A stretch of DNA of 64,000 nucleotides. Source: Glycomyces tritici. Lineage in GTDB: Bacteria; Actinomycetota; Actinomycetes; Mycobacteriales; Micromonosporaceae. Of the stretch, positions 7,969 through 16,269 are shown one piece after another. A program made the translations under genes and the position numbers. Where the stretch lies: positions 173,436-237,435 of the forward strand of contig NZ_JAUEMJ010000009.1 in the NCBI RefSeq assembly GCF_030403505.1, given 5' to 3'. The notes below the pieces were generated by a model. It was not told the origin of the DNA and did no database searches. It saw only the letters and a program-made list of their open reading frames with translations. The number at the start of each line of letters is the position of its first letter. The stretch's first letter is position 1.

Positions 7969-9765
7969 TCATTGGTAGAAGACCTCCCGGTAGTCGGGGT
8001 CGGCCCACAGGGTCCGATGCGGACCCGCGGCTCGCACTGCGCCCGCTTCCAGCCACACCACCATGTCCGCCTGGGCCGCGACCCGGACCTGGTGCGTCAC
8101 CACGAGCCTCGTTCGGCCGCTCGCGGCCAATGCTTCGGCGATGCGCAGTTCGCTGACCGCGTCCAGGGCGGCGGTCGCGTCGTCCAGCACCAGGAGGCGT
8201 TCGGCTCGCCAGGCGCGGGCGAGGCCGATGCGCTGGGCTTCGCCGCCCGACATGGGGACCTGGTCGAGCGGTGTGTCGTAGCGGTCCGGGAGGCGTTCGG
8301 CGAAGCCGTCGGCGCCGACCGCCGCTGCTGCGGCCGTCACCGCTTCGCGGGGCCGGCCCGGTCCCATCGCGTCGGCGAGGGTGGCTCCGGCGAGCGCCGG
8401 GCGTTCGGATGCGGTGCCCACCGCGTCTCGCAGTGCCTCGGACGACAAGTGGTGCAAGGGGACCCCGTCCAAGCGCACCTCGCCGCGATCGGGGTCGCGC
8501 AGCCGCGACGCGACTGCTGCGAGCACCGATTTTCCCGACCCGGAGGCGCCCACGACCGCCGCGACCGCGCCGCCGGGGACGGTGAACGTGACGTCTTCGA
8601 GGAGCGGTCCTGTCGGGCCTTCCACGGTCACCGCGCGGAGTTCGAGCAGGCCGTGAGTCGAATGAGGCGCACCAGGACCGGCGGGCAGTCCCTGGCTCGG
8701 CACCGATGCGGCTTTCGCCGAGCGGTCGGTGCGCGCGGCGCCGGCCGAGCCGGTGTCCTCGCCTTCGCGTGCGGGCTGCTCGCCGTTCGTGCGGGTGCCC
8801 TGGGGCAGGGTTCGGTCGCCGTACTCGAGCACCGGCACCGCGTGGACTTCGCCGAGTCGCGCCACCGCCGCTTTCGCGCGCGCGAGGACGCCGAGCACGC
8901 CGGTCAGTGAGCCCAGGCCCGCGCCGAGCATCGCGTACTGGCCTGCCGCCAGCACCTCGCCCGCGCTCATCCTGCCGTGGCCCACCAGGATTCCGGCGAC
9001 CGCCAGCACGCCGACCGTCGCCAGTGGACCGGCGACCGCCGCTCTCGCGCCGGCTGCCGAGAGGGCGCGCCAGCTCGCCTTGCCGTGCTCGGCGAGTTCG
9101 GGGAGGTCGGACAGGACGCGTTCGGTCTCGGTGTCGACGGTGCCCGCGGCAGCGATGGTGCGCCTGCCGCCGATCGCCTCGGTCAGTCGCGCCGCCATGG
9201 TCCCCTGCGCCCGCTGGTAGGCCATCGCGGCGGCGGCGGTCTCTTTCGCGAAGAGCCGCAGCACCATCGCCACCAAGGCGAGGCCGATCGCGAACGCCAA
9301 TGCGAGCGTCCAGTCGAGCCACAGCAGCATGCCCAGTGCGCCCACGGGCGGCAGTGCCGCGGCCAGTCCGCCGATGACGCCGGGCCCGGCTTGGGCGGCG
9401 TCCGCGGCGCCTGCCGAGGTGCGGGCGACGAGGTCGCCGGTGTCGAATTCGCGGATGCGGTGGGGGATGCCGAGCATGCGCCGTACGAGCCCGCGGCGGA
9501 GCCAGGCCGCCGCGTCCGCGGTGCAGGTGGTCTCGGTGAAGGCGTCGACGAGGTCGCATGCGACGCCGAGCAGGATCAGCGCCGCCGCGATCCACGTCCA
9601 GGTCTGGGCCCCGCGGCCGGCGACGGCGCTGTCGATCGCGTTCGCGAGCGCCAGCGGCAGGGCGAGCAGGCTCAGCGTCCCGGCGAGGGCGGAGGCGCCG
9701 AGGAGGGGGAGCGTGCGGCGGGAGCGGCGCACGACGGTGCCGAATGCGAGTGCGGGGGCGGTCAT
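7969..9765 (-). CDS. ABC exporter subunit with degenerate ATPase site (RamA/AmfB-like)
   Basis: Half-size ABC exporter of 598 residues, partner of the gene downstream. Membrane helices fill about 1-300. Walker A is VGASGSGKS and the signature MSGGEAQ, but Walker B reads LLVLDDATAALD, with Asp in place of the catalytic Glu; the H-loop His is present (VVTHQ). Its partner has the Glu but an altered signature (LSAGE), so together they would form one hydrolytic and one degenerate site, as in other heterodimeric exporters. No leader-peptidase domain. The ATG at 9765 is 69 bases after the precursor stop, beyond a strong hairpin. A 217-base gap separates it from the second subunit. Confidence 0.9.
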   Translation of the reverse strand: MTAPALAFGTVVRRSRRTLPLLGASALAGTLSLLALPLALANAIDSAVAGRGAQTWTWIAAALILLGVACDLVDAFTETTCTADAAAWLRRGLVRRMLGIPHRIREFDTGDLVARTSAGAADAAQAGPGVIGGLAAALPPVGALGMLLWLDWTLALAFAIGLALVAMVLRLFAKETAAAAMAYQRAQGTMAARLTEAIGGRRTIAAAGTVDTETERVLSDLPELAEHGKASWRALSAAGARAAVAGPLATVGVLAVAGILVGHGRMSAGEVLAAGQYAMLGAGLGSLTGVLGVLARAKAAVARLGEVHAVPVLEYGDRTLPQGTRTNGEQPAREGEDTGSAGAARTDRSAKAASVPSQGLPAGPGAPHSTHGLLELRAVTVEGPTGPLLEDVTFTVPGGAVAAVVGASGSGKSVLAAVASRLRDPDRGEVRLDGVPLHHLSSEALRDAVGTASERPALAGATLADAMGPGRPREAVTAAAAAVGADGFAERLPDRYDTPLDQVPMSGGEAQRIGLARAWRAERLLVLDDATAALDAVSELRIAEALAASGRTRLVVTHQVRVAAQADMVVWLEAGAVRAAGPHRTLWADPDYREVFYQ

Positions 9766-9783
9766 CGGCGGCTCCGTTCATCG

Positions 9784-9824
9784 ACCTCGGCCCCGGACGG
9801 CAGTGCGCCGTCCGGGGCCGAGGT
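9784..9824 (-). terminator. 18-bp perfect hairpin between precursor and exporter genes
   Basis: The arms at 9784-9801 and 9807-9824 are perfectly complementary over 18 bp around a 5-base loop (AGTGC), 10 bases after the precursor stop. No T-run follows. It probably acts as a partial terminator or mRNA stabiliser giving more precursor than exporter transcript, as known in other lanthipeptide operons. Confidence 0.75.
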
Positions 9825-9834
9825 TCGGATTCGG

Positions 9835-9981
9835 CTAGTGGCAGAGCAGGATGCTCAGGCTGCTGGTGCCGCCGCAGAGGGTGGCGCTCAGGTTGGACGG
9901 GCAGGAGTGCCCGCTGTTGCTGCTGCCGGCCGTGTTGAGCTCGTTGTTGCCTTCCATGCCTTGCAGGTCGAGGAGAGCCAT
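9835..9981 (-). CDS. SapB/AmfS-family class III lanthipeptide precursor
   Basis: A 48-residue ribosomal peptide precursor. The leader begins MALLDLQGME, the LLDLQ helix by which class III synthetases recognise substrates, and closely resembles AmfS and RamS leaders. The C-terminal core has two S-x2-S-x3-C units, SNLSATLC (29-36) and SSLSILLC (40-47), matching the two labionin/lanthionine rings of SapB. Unlike SapB and AmfS it has a further Cys27 after a Ser-rich stretch (Ser20, 21, 23, 26), so a third ring or a longer core is possible. GAAAGGA precedes the ATG. It sits 20 bases downstream of lanKC. The mature product would be an amphiphilic peptide of SapB type, possibly aiding aerial growth. 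Confidence 0.9.
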   Translation of the reverse strand: MALLDLQGMEGNNELNTAGSSNSGHSCPSNLSATLCGGTSSLSILLCH

Positions 9982-10001
9982 GTTCGTGTCCTTTCGTCGT
10001 T

Positions 10002-12590
10002 CTACTGGGAAACTGGGTTCACCTGCGCGCGAGGCGCGGGTGTCTGTGGGGCAGTGGAACTGCCGATCAGCGGGAGCCGGGCTTCGGGCCCCGCTTCGAG
10101 TGCCGCGGCGAGGGCGAGCAGGACGCCCGCGCTCCCGGTCGCGAGGTCCATGGAGAGCCGCAGCAGGCCGGTGCCGGGGAAGGCCATGCCGTCCGCGTAG
10201 GGGAGGGCGTGCCAGGCGAGGGCGCGGGCCTGGTCGCGCACGGCCGGGTCGGCGGCGGGGTGCTCGGTGCGTCCGGCGAGGTACAGGAGGATGCCGGCGC
10301 GGCCGGTGAACAGGCCCGGGAGGATGTACATGGGGGAGCGGGCGGCGAGGGCGAGCTGCTCGGAGGCCTCGGCGAACGCGGCGTCGGGGCGCCGGGTGAG
10401 GTAGGCGTCGAGGGCGAGGCCGAGGCCGACGCTGCCGGCTTCCAGGTAGGGCATGGTGCGCCAGCCCTCGTCGATCTCGCGGGAGCCGTTGGAGCGGACG
10501 ACGCTGCGGCCGAGGTCGGCGCGCAGCGCGGCCGCGGCGGTGTCGAGGTAGGCGGTGTCGCCGGTGGTGTCGAAGGCGCCCATGAGGAGCATGGCGCGTC
10601 CGGCGCCGCCGCGCATGAGTCCGGCCCACGGTTCGCGGCCGCCGCTGCGGGGTCCGCCGGCGGTCTCGGCTTCGAGCCGGTCGGCGACGAGGCCCGCGCA
10701 GGCCAGCCCGGTCTCGGTCAGGTCCGGTTCGCCGCGCGCCGCGCCCAGGTGGAGGAGGTTGAGGCCGATGCCGGTGAGGCCGCCGAACAGGTCGCCGCCC
10801 AAGGACTTCCAGTCCTCGCTGAGGACGACGTCGACGGTGTCGAGGGCGGCCTGGTGGTGCCCGAGCCGGTCGAGGGTGAAGGCGGCGCCGCACAGGCCGT
10901 CGTAGAGGCCGAGGCGCGAGCCGGGGGCGGGGCTGGTGGCGCGCTGCAGGAGCCAGTCCTCGAACCGCTCGAACCGTCCGGCGCCCGCGGCGTCCAGGGC
11001 GTGCAGGACGCCGGCGGCGCCGAAGGCGAGGCCGAGCCCGCCGGACTCGAACTGCTGCACGTCGCCGGGGAAGAGCCGGTCGTCACGTTCGGGGGTGGCG
11101 CCGGCGACGATGGCGCGGGTGATCGCGTCGCGCACGGCCGGCCAGTCGTCGGGCTCGGTGCTCGGGGCCTCGTAGGCGTATTCGGGCGGGGCGATGAGGT
11201 CCACGGCATCGTCGAGCCAGCCGTCGGGGACGGGGAAGCGCTCGCGGATGATCTCGGCGAAGTGGCGGGCCTTGAGCCGGTGGAGGCCGAGCAGGTTCGT
11301 CATCGGCAGGAACAGGGCGAGCTTCATGCACGCGAGCGAGTACCGGTCGGCGGCGGCGCCGGTGAGCGAGCGCGGGGCGGCGAAGCCCTGGTTGCCGAGG
11401 CCCGCACGGCGTTCGGCGTCGACGTCCCCGGCGACTTCGAAGTCGAGGAGGCAGGCGCGCCCGTCGGGGCGGACCATCACGTTGAACAGGTGCAGGTCGC
11501 CGTAGGAGAGGCCGCGTTCGTGGATCTGGGCGACGACGGCGGCGATCTGGTCGTGCACGTCGACCGCCCAGGCGGTGAAGGCGGCGTACTCCTCGGCGGT
11601 CGCGTCGGCGTCCACGAGCGGGTAGCGGGTGACGACGGCCTTGCTCAGCACGTCGCCCTCCACGTACTCCATGGCGAGGAAGCGGTGCTCGCCGAGCCAG
11701 AACACGCCGTGCGACTCGGGCACGCCGGGGACGCCGGTGAGGCGCTCCAGGACCTGGTGCTCGTGCTCGACGCGGGCGACCGCGTCGGCGCCCCAGGCGT
11801 CGAGGCCGGCGTGCGGGCGACCCTCCTTCAGGACCGCCTGGCGCCCTTCGCGGTCGCGGGCGAGGTAGATGCCGCCGCCGTTGGAGAAGTGCAGGACCCG
11901 TTCGATCGTGTAGGGGATCTCGTCCACCTTGACCGCGCTGCGGGCCTCCAGGTGCGGTGCGAGGAACTCGGGGAGCTCGACCCAGTCGGGGACGTGGAAC
12001 ACCGGGTCGCGCCGGTCGGCCACGAGGCGGCCCTCGCCGTCCAGCAGGGCCGGGACGACCGCGCCTCTGGCGTCGGTCGTGTACCGGTTCGCGAAGGCCC
12101 CGTACCGGACGTGCAGCGGTCCCGCACCCCAGCGCAGGTCGCTGAGGATGTACGGCCCCGCCTCACCGTCGAGCAGCGCTCCCAGTTCGGAGAGGATGCG
12201 CTCGCACTCCGCATCGGAGCCCGGGTAGATCGTCACGAGCTTCCCCGAGTAGCCGCGGGGCGCGTATTTCGACACCCGCACGAGCAGCGCGGCAGAGGAC
12301 CGCAGGAACTTGAACTGGATGCCGCGCGGCACGCAGTAGTCCCACACCGCCGCCAGCACCCGCTCCGCGCCGTCCATCGTGGCCGAAGCGTGGATCTTCC
12401 AGCCCTGCAACGGCAGTGCGGTGTCGTCGCGGCGCATCGTCAGCCAGTCGTCGGACTCCGAGCGACGCCAGCCCTCCGGGAGGTCCCGCCCGGCCACCTC
12501 GAACGAAGCGCCCGCCGTCTCGGCCGAGTACATCGCGTCGTAGAAGGCCGGGTCCGCCATGGTGAAGGCCGCGTACCTGTCGTCCATCAT
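10002..12590 (-). CDS. lanKC: Class III lanthionine synthetase LanKC (RamC/AmfT-like)
   Basis: A cytoplasmic modification enzyme of 862 residues that phosphorylates Ser/Thr of the precursor, eliminates phosphate, and closes thioether rings. It has an N-terminal lyase region (about 1-220), a Ser/Thr-kinase domain (about 225-500; AVLKEGRPHAG with the ATP-binding Lys, catalytic GLSYGDLHLFN near 360 and LLDFEVAGD), and a C-terminal cyclase-like domain lacking the zinc Cys-Cys-His set (LMRGGAGRAML where zinc enzymes have a Cys), as in class III enzymes. The ATG at 12590 is chosen over the longer 885-residue frame because GGGAGG lies 6 bases upstream. First gene of the lanthipeptide operon. Confidence 0.95.
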   Translation of the reverse strand: MMDDRYAAFTMADPAFYDAMYSAETAGASFEVAGRDLPEGWRRSESDDWLTMRRDDTALPLQGWKIHASATMDGAERVLAAVWDYCVPRGIQFKFLRSSAALLVRVSKYAPRGYSGKLVTIYPGSDAECERILSELGALLDGEAGPYILSDLRWGAGPLHVRYGAFANRYTTDARGAVVPALLDGEGRLVADRRDPVFHVPDWVELPEFLAPHLEARSAVKVDEIPYTIERVLHFSNGGGIYLARDREGRQAVLKEGRPHAGLDAWGADAVARVEHEHQVLERLTGVPGVPESHGVFWLGEHRFLAMEYVEGDVLSKAVVTRYPLVDADATAEEYAAFTAWAVDVHDQIAAVVAQIHERGLSYGDLHLFNVMVRPDGRACLLDFEVAGDVDAERRAGLGNQGFAAPRSLTGAAADRYSLACMKLALFLPMTNLLGLHRLKARHFAEIIRERFPVPDGWLDDAVDLIAPPEYAYEAPSTEPDDWPAVRDAITRAIVAGATPERDDRLFPGDVQQFESGGLGLAFGAAGVLHALDAAGAGRFERFEDWLLQRATSPAPGSRLGLYDGLCGAAFTLDRLGHHQAALDTVDVVLSEDWKSLGGDLFGGLTGIGLNLLHLGAARGEPDLTETGLACAGLVADRLEAETAGGPRSGGREPWAGLMRGGAGRAMLLMGAFDTTGDTAYLDTAAAALRADLGRSVVRSNGSREIDEGWRTMPYLEAGSVGLGLALDAYLTRRPDAAFAEASEQLALAARSPMYILPGLFTGRAGILLYLAGRTEHPAADPAVRDQARALAWHALPYADGMAFPGTGLLRLSMDLATGSAGVLLALAAALEAGPEARLPLIGSSTAPQTPAPRAQVNPVSQ

Positions 12591-12660
12591 CCGGATCCTC
12601 CCTGAGCCGCACCCCTTGTGCTGCACCTCATCCTGCAAGATCCCAAAGGTCCGAACCACC

Positions 12661-12678
12661 CTGATTCATCACTGATTC
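12661..12678. promoter_or_regulatory. Paired direct repeats upstream of lanKC
   Basis: CTGATTC occurs at 12661-12667 and again at 12672-12678, an 11-bp period that puts both copies on one face of the helix, 70-90 bases upstream of the lanKC start. This fits a dimeric LuxR-type activator such as the local RamR-like regulator. Binding is inferred. Confidence 0.5.
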
Positions 12679-12713
12679 CGCCGTGAATATCCCATGGCCG
12701 CCCCCGGGACCCC

Positions 12714-12742
12714 TTGCCGTACGGCACCGGCATTGATAGCGT
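12714..12742 (+). promoter_or_regulatory. Promoter of the DUF2264 gene
   Basis: TTGCCG (12714-12719) and TAGCGT (12737-12742) with a 17-base spacer. The -10 ends 8 bases before the GTG at 12751, supporting a leaderless start there rather than at the upstream ATG at 12694. Confidence 0.55.
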
Positions 12743-12750
12743 CTGCCAGC

Positions 12751-14445
12751 GTGACTTCACCGCTGCGAACGTTCGGACCGCTCGACCACAGCCACACCGG
12801 GTGGGCCTCGGCCGCGCTCGCGATCGGCAGGCCCGCCGCCGAGCTGGCCGCCGCCGGTCCCGACGCCACACCCGTGACCATGTCGAACCACTCCCACGCC
12901 GAGGACTGGTTCGAACTGCTGACCCGCCCGCTCTGGGGCCTGGCCGCCGCCAAGGACGCCGTCCCCGACGACCTGTGGGCCTCCCTCGCCGCCACCCTCG
13001 CCCGCGCCGTCGACCCCGAGGACGCCTGGTACGTCGGCGACGCCGCGAACGGCGGCCAGCGCATCGTCGAGGCCGCCGCGGTCGGCTGGGCCTGCAGCCT
13101 CGCCCCCGACAGGCTCTGGGACCCCCTGGCCCCCAAAGCGAAGGACAAGCTCGCGGCGTGGCTGACCGGCGCCTACAACGGCCCGGTGGCCGACATGAAC
13201 TGGCACTACTTCCCGGTGTTCGCCGGCCACGGACTCAAGCGGCTGGGCATCGCCCACGACCCGGCCGTCGCCAACGGCCACTTGGAGCGCATGGGCGACT
13301 TCGCGCTCGGCGACAGCGTCTTCGAGGACGGCCCGGGCGGGCGCGTCGACTACTACAACCCGTTCGCGTTCCACACCTACGCGCTCCTGCACTACAAGCT
13401 CGCCGGGGACGACCGGTACGTGGCGAACGCGGGGGCGTTCGCCCGCAAGTTCCGGTCGTGGTTCAGTGCCGACGGCGCGGCCGTCCCCTACGGGCGCAGC
13501 CTGGGCTACCGGTTCGCGCAGGGCTGCCTGTGGGGCGCGCTGGCCGCCGCGGACGTGGAGGCGGTGCCGTGGGCCGAGGCCGCCGGGTTCAGCCGCCGCC
13601 ACCTCGAATGGTGGTGGGACAAGCCGATCCTGGACCCGGAGGGGCGGTTGACGGTGGGGTACGCGTACCCGAACAACGCGGTCGCCGAGCAGTACTTGAC
13701 CGCGGGCTCCCCGTGGTGGGCGACGAAGGTCTTCGCCGGGCTGCTGGCCCCGGCCGATCATCCGTTCTGGACGGTGGAGGCGGCGCTGCCGGGCGCGGGG
13801 GTGGAGCCGCACAAGGCGGCGCGCGCGGTGCATGTGCGCGACCGCGGCGGCCATGTGACGCGGTTGAACGGGCAGGCGTGGGTGCCGTGGGCGCGCACCG
13901 GCGAGGCGGCGTACGGGAAGCTGGCGTACTCGACGCTGGCGGGGTTCTCGCATGCGACCGGTGGTCCGGGCCTTGAGTCGGCGGTGCCGGACGGGGCGCT
14001 GCTGTTGTCGGAGGACGGCCGGCACTGGCGCGGCCGTGAGGACTCCGATGAGGGGTCGATCGACGAGAAGGGGGTGCTCACCGTCAACTGGCAGCCGTGG
14101 GAGGACGTGACCATCACGACCTCGCTGGAGGCGGCGGTCGACGGGTGGCACGCCCGCATCCATGTGATCGAGACCGAGCGGGTGCTGCACACGGGGGAGG
14201 GCGGCTGGTGCGTTCCCATGCCGGGCCACGTCTCGGAGGTCGAGGAGTCCCATGTGGTGGTGTCGAGTGCGGGGCTGCGTTCGGAGTTGATCGACAGCAC
14301 GGGGGAGCGGGAGGCGGCGCTGATCCAGCCGATGCCTGGCACGCACTTGTACTGGCCCGCAACGGTGCTGCCGGTGCTCAGAGGGGTCCTCGAGCCGGGC
14401 AAGCACGTGCTGAAATCTCTGATATATATCGGAACCGAGGCTTAA
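12751..14445 (+). CDS. DUF2264 domain protein (putative glycoside hydrolase)
   Basis: A 564-residue protein with the DUF2264 fold, an (alpha/alpha)-barrel plus beta-domain family to which some glucuronidase-type glycoside hydrolases have been assigned. Recognisable blocks are MNWHYFPVFAGHGLKRLG (about 147-165) and DYYNPFAFHTYALLHY (about 200-215). No signal peptide is visible, so it should act in the cytoplasm. The GTG start is supported by a promoter ending just upstream. Codon wobble changes from C-rich to G-rich around 13,630, inside the gene. It is transcribed divergently from lanKC but there is no evidence of a functional link. Confidence 0.75.
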   Translation: MTSPLRTFGPLDHSHTGWASAALAIGRPAAELAAAGPDATPVTMSNHSHAEDWFELLTRPLWGLAAAKDAVPDDLWASLAATLARAVDPEDAWYVGDAANGGQRIVEAAAVGWACSLAPDRLWDPLAPKAKDKLAAWLTGAYNGPVADMNWHYFPVFAGHGLKRLGIAHDPAVANGHLERMGDFALGDSVFEDGPGGRVDYYNPFAFHTYALLHYKLAGDDRYVANAGAFARKFRSWFSADGAAVPYGRSLGYRFAQGCLWGALAAADVEAVPWAEAAGFSRRHLEWWWDKPILDPEGRLTVGYAYPNNAVAEQYLTAGSPWWATKVFAGLLAPADHPFWTVEAALPGAGVEPHKAARAVHVRDRGGHVTRLNGQAWVPWARTGEAAYGKLAYSTLAGFSHATGGPGLESAVPDGALLLSEDGRHWRGREDSDEGSIDEKGVLTVNWQPWEDVTITTSLEAAVDGWHARIHVIETERVLHTGEGGWCVPMPGHVSEVEESHVVVSSAGLRSELIDSTGEREAALIQPMPGTHLYWPATVLPVLRGVLEPGKHVLKSLIYIGTEA

Positions 14446-14500
14446 CGCCTCTCTTTGAAAAACAGACAAAAAGACTGAAACGTGCGCGGCTTCGCCGCGC
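14437..14500 (+). terminator. Hairpins after the DUF2264 gene
   Basis: A GAGGC/GCCTC stem (14437-14451) overlaps the stop codon and is followed by TCTTT. A second stem GCGCGGC-TTC-GCCGCGC (14484-14500) follows an A-rich stretch. Together they plausibly end transcription; the local AT content is unusually high here. Confidence 0.5.
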
Positions 14501-14547
14501 TCTCACCAGAAGAACGACTGCGAGCCCGGTCACGATCGCGATGCGGG

Positions 14548-14554
14548 TGTCACA
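14548..14554 (+). promoter_or_regulatory. TGTCACA, ECF41-type -35 element
   Basis: TGTCACA is the published -35 motif of ECF41 sigma factors. It lies 61 bases before the ECF41 gene itself, suggesting autoregulation. The expected CGTC -10 is not clearly present downstream, so this is only half a match. Confidence 0.4.
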
Positions 14555-14614
14555 AACGGCGGCCCTGTTCGGCTCTTGGAGTGCGACAGGCCGAAAACGC
14601 TGAGGAGGGCCGCC

Positions 14615-15502
14615 GTGAACGCAGTTCCAGATCCACCGGCCGTGGTGTTCAACGAGCACCGCGAGCTGCTGTTCGGCATCGTGTACGGGATGCTGGGCAC
14701 CGTCGCCGACACCGAGGACGTGCTCCAGGACGTCTGGCTGGCATGGGAGCGCCGCTCGCACGGCGCGCCGATCGAGCACGCCCGCGCGTACCTGGTGCGG
14801 GTGGGCATCAATGCCGCGATCGCCCGCCAGGACGCGGTGAAGCGCCGCCGCGAGACCTATATCGGGCCGTGGCTGCCCGAGCCGGTGCTCACCGAAGCGG
14901 CGCCCGACGCCGCGGAGCCGGCGCTGCGGGCCGAGTCGGTCTCGTTGGCGCTCATGGTGGTCCTCGAATCGCTGACCCCGGCCGAGCGGGCGGTGTTCGT
15001 GCTCGCCGAGGTGTTCGGGTACGCGCACGGCGAGATCGCCGAGCTGCTGGGGCGCTCGCCGGCGTCGGTGCGGCAGACCGCGCACCGCGCCCGGTCGCAC
15101 GTCCAGTCGCGGCGCCCGAAGTTCGCGGTGGACCCGGCGGTGCACCGGCAGGTCACCGAGCGGTTCATGGCCGCCGTCTCGGGCGGGGACATCGACGGGC
15201 TGCTCGGGCTCATGGCGCCGGACGTGGTGCTCACCTGCGACGGCGGGGGCCTGGGTCCCGCGGCCGGGCCGCGGCCGATGCGCGATGCCGAGCGGATCGC
15301 GGCGCTGCTGGTCAGCCGCCGGTTCCGCCGCCATGAGGGGCTCGAGGTCGAGTTCCGCCCGGTGAACGGCTCGCCCGCGGCGCTGATGTGGCGCGAGGGC
15401 CGGGTCGTCGGGGTCCTCATGCTCGACCTGACCCCGGATCTCGACCGGGTCGCCGCGGTGTACGCGGTCACGAACCCGCAGAAGCTCACCACCCTGCGCT
15501 GA
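14615..15502 (+). CDS. ECF41-group RNA polymerase sigma factor (SigJ-like)
   Basis: An extracytoplasmic-function sigma factor of 295 residues with a fused regulatory domain. Region 2 (about 10-75, with GTVADTEDVLQDVW) and region 4 (about 120-170, LTPAERAVFVLAEVFGYAH) are followed by a SnoaL-like C-terminal domain. The three ECF41 signature motifs are all present: WLPEP in the linker, DGGG and NPQKL (NPDKL-type) in the C-terminal part. These proteins are controlled by their own tail rather than an anti-sigma factor. The GTG at 14615 is chosen since GGAGG lies 6 bases upstream. The oxidoreductase and DoxX genes that follow are the expected partner type. Confidence 0.92.
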   Translation: MNAVPDPPAVVFNEHRELLFGIVYGMLGTVADTEDVLQDVWLAWERRSHGAPIEHARAYLVRVGINAAIARQDAVKRRRETYIGPWLPEPVLTEAAPDAAEPALRAESVSLALMVVLESLTPAERAVFVLAEVFGYAHGEIAELLGRSPASVRQTAHRARSHVQSRRPKFAVDPAVHRQVTERFMAAVSGGDIDGLLGLMAPDVVLTCDGGGLGPAAGPRPMRDAERIAALLVSRRFRRHEGLEVEFRPVNGSPAALMWREGRVVGVLMLDLTPDLDRVAAVYAVTNPQKLTTLR

Positions 15503-15589
15503 ACTTCAGCGCCCTTCATGCCGTGCCGGTCCGCCGGCAGCGGTGCTCCATCACTGTGCGCCGATCCGGCGCGAATCCGAGGAAGTCCA

Positions 15590-16255
15590 ATGAAGCTCAC
15601 CGTCATCGCAGCGACGGGCGGGGTCGGCCGCGCCGTGCTCGCCCAGGCGCTCGAAGCGGGCCACGACGTGACCGCCGTCGCCCGCGATCTCTCCAAAATA
15701 GACAATCTGGTTCCGGCTGTGGCCGTTGATCTCGCCGATCCGGTCACCGAAGCCCTCGTCGCGGCCGTGGCCGGGGCGGACGCGGTCCTCTCCTGCCTCG
15801 GTCCGCGCGCCAAATCCGAGACCGGCATCGTCGCCCCCGGCACTGCGCGCATCATCGCGGCGATGCAGGCGGCCGGGGCGCAGCGGCTCATCACCGTGAG
15901 CGGCATCGGCCTCACCACCGTCGCGACCTCGTCCCGCCCACGGCCGCCGCGCCGCGAACCGGGTGCGGGGCCGTTCCTCAACTTCGTGACCCTGCCGATC
16001 GCGCGGGCCGTGATCGGCACGCATATGCGGGACGTCGCCGCGATGGAGGAGCTGCTCGACGAGAGCGGGCTCAACTGGACCTCGGTGCGCCCGCCGCGCC
16101 TCACGGACGGACCGCTCACCGGTATCTACCAGGTCGCCTACGGCACCAGCCTGCCCTTGGCGCTCAAGATCTCCCGCGCCGACGTCGCCCACGCGATGAT
16201 CGGCGCGATCGACGACCAGCGCGCCTCGCGCACCTACCTCACCACCGCTTACTGA
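15590..16255 (+). CDS. NAD(P)-binding oxidoreductase/epimerase (ECF41 partner)
   Basis: A 221-residue Rossmann-fold protein of the NmrA-like/atypical short-chain dehydrogenase group. The dinucleotide-binding motif is at the N-terminus (VIAATGGVGRAVLAQAL), and a conserved SGIGL follows the fourth strand. The ATG at 15590 has GAGGAAG in front. It is the kind of carboxymuconolactone decarboxylase/oxidoreductase/epimerase gene that accompanies ECF41 sigma factors, and it lies 87 bases after one, so it is the likely regulatory target. The next gene begins only 14 bases downstream, indicating an operon. The substrate is unknown. Confidence 0.82.
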   Translation: MKLTVIAATGGVGRAVLAQALEAGHDVTAVARDLSKIDNLVPAVAVDLADPVTEALVAAVAGADAVLSCLGPRAKSETGIVAPGTARIIAAMQAAGAQRLITVSGIGLTTVATSSRPRPPRREPGAGPFLNFVTLPIARAVIGTHMRDVAAMEELLDESGLNWTSVRPPRLTDGPLTGIYQVAYGTSLPLALKISRADVAHAMIGAIDDQRASRTYLTTAY

Positions 16256-16269
16256 CAGGGAGTCTCGTC

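Noticed and set aside
10209..12605. 798-codon plus-strand frame opposite lanKC
   Set aside because: Antisense shadow without recognisable folds; lanKC motifs on the other strand are decisive.
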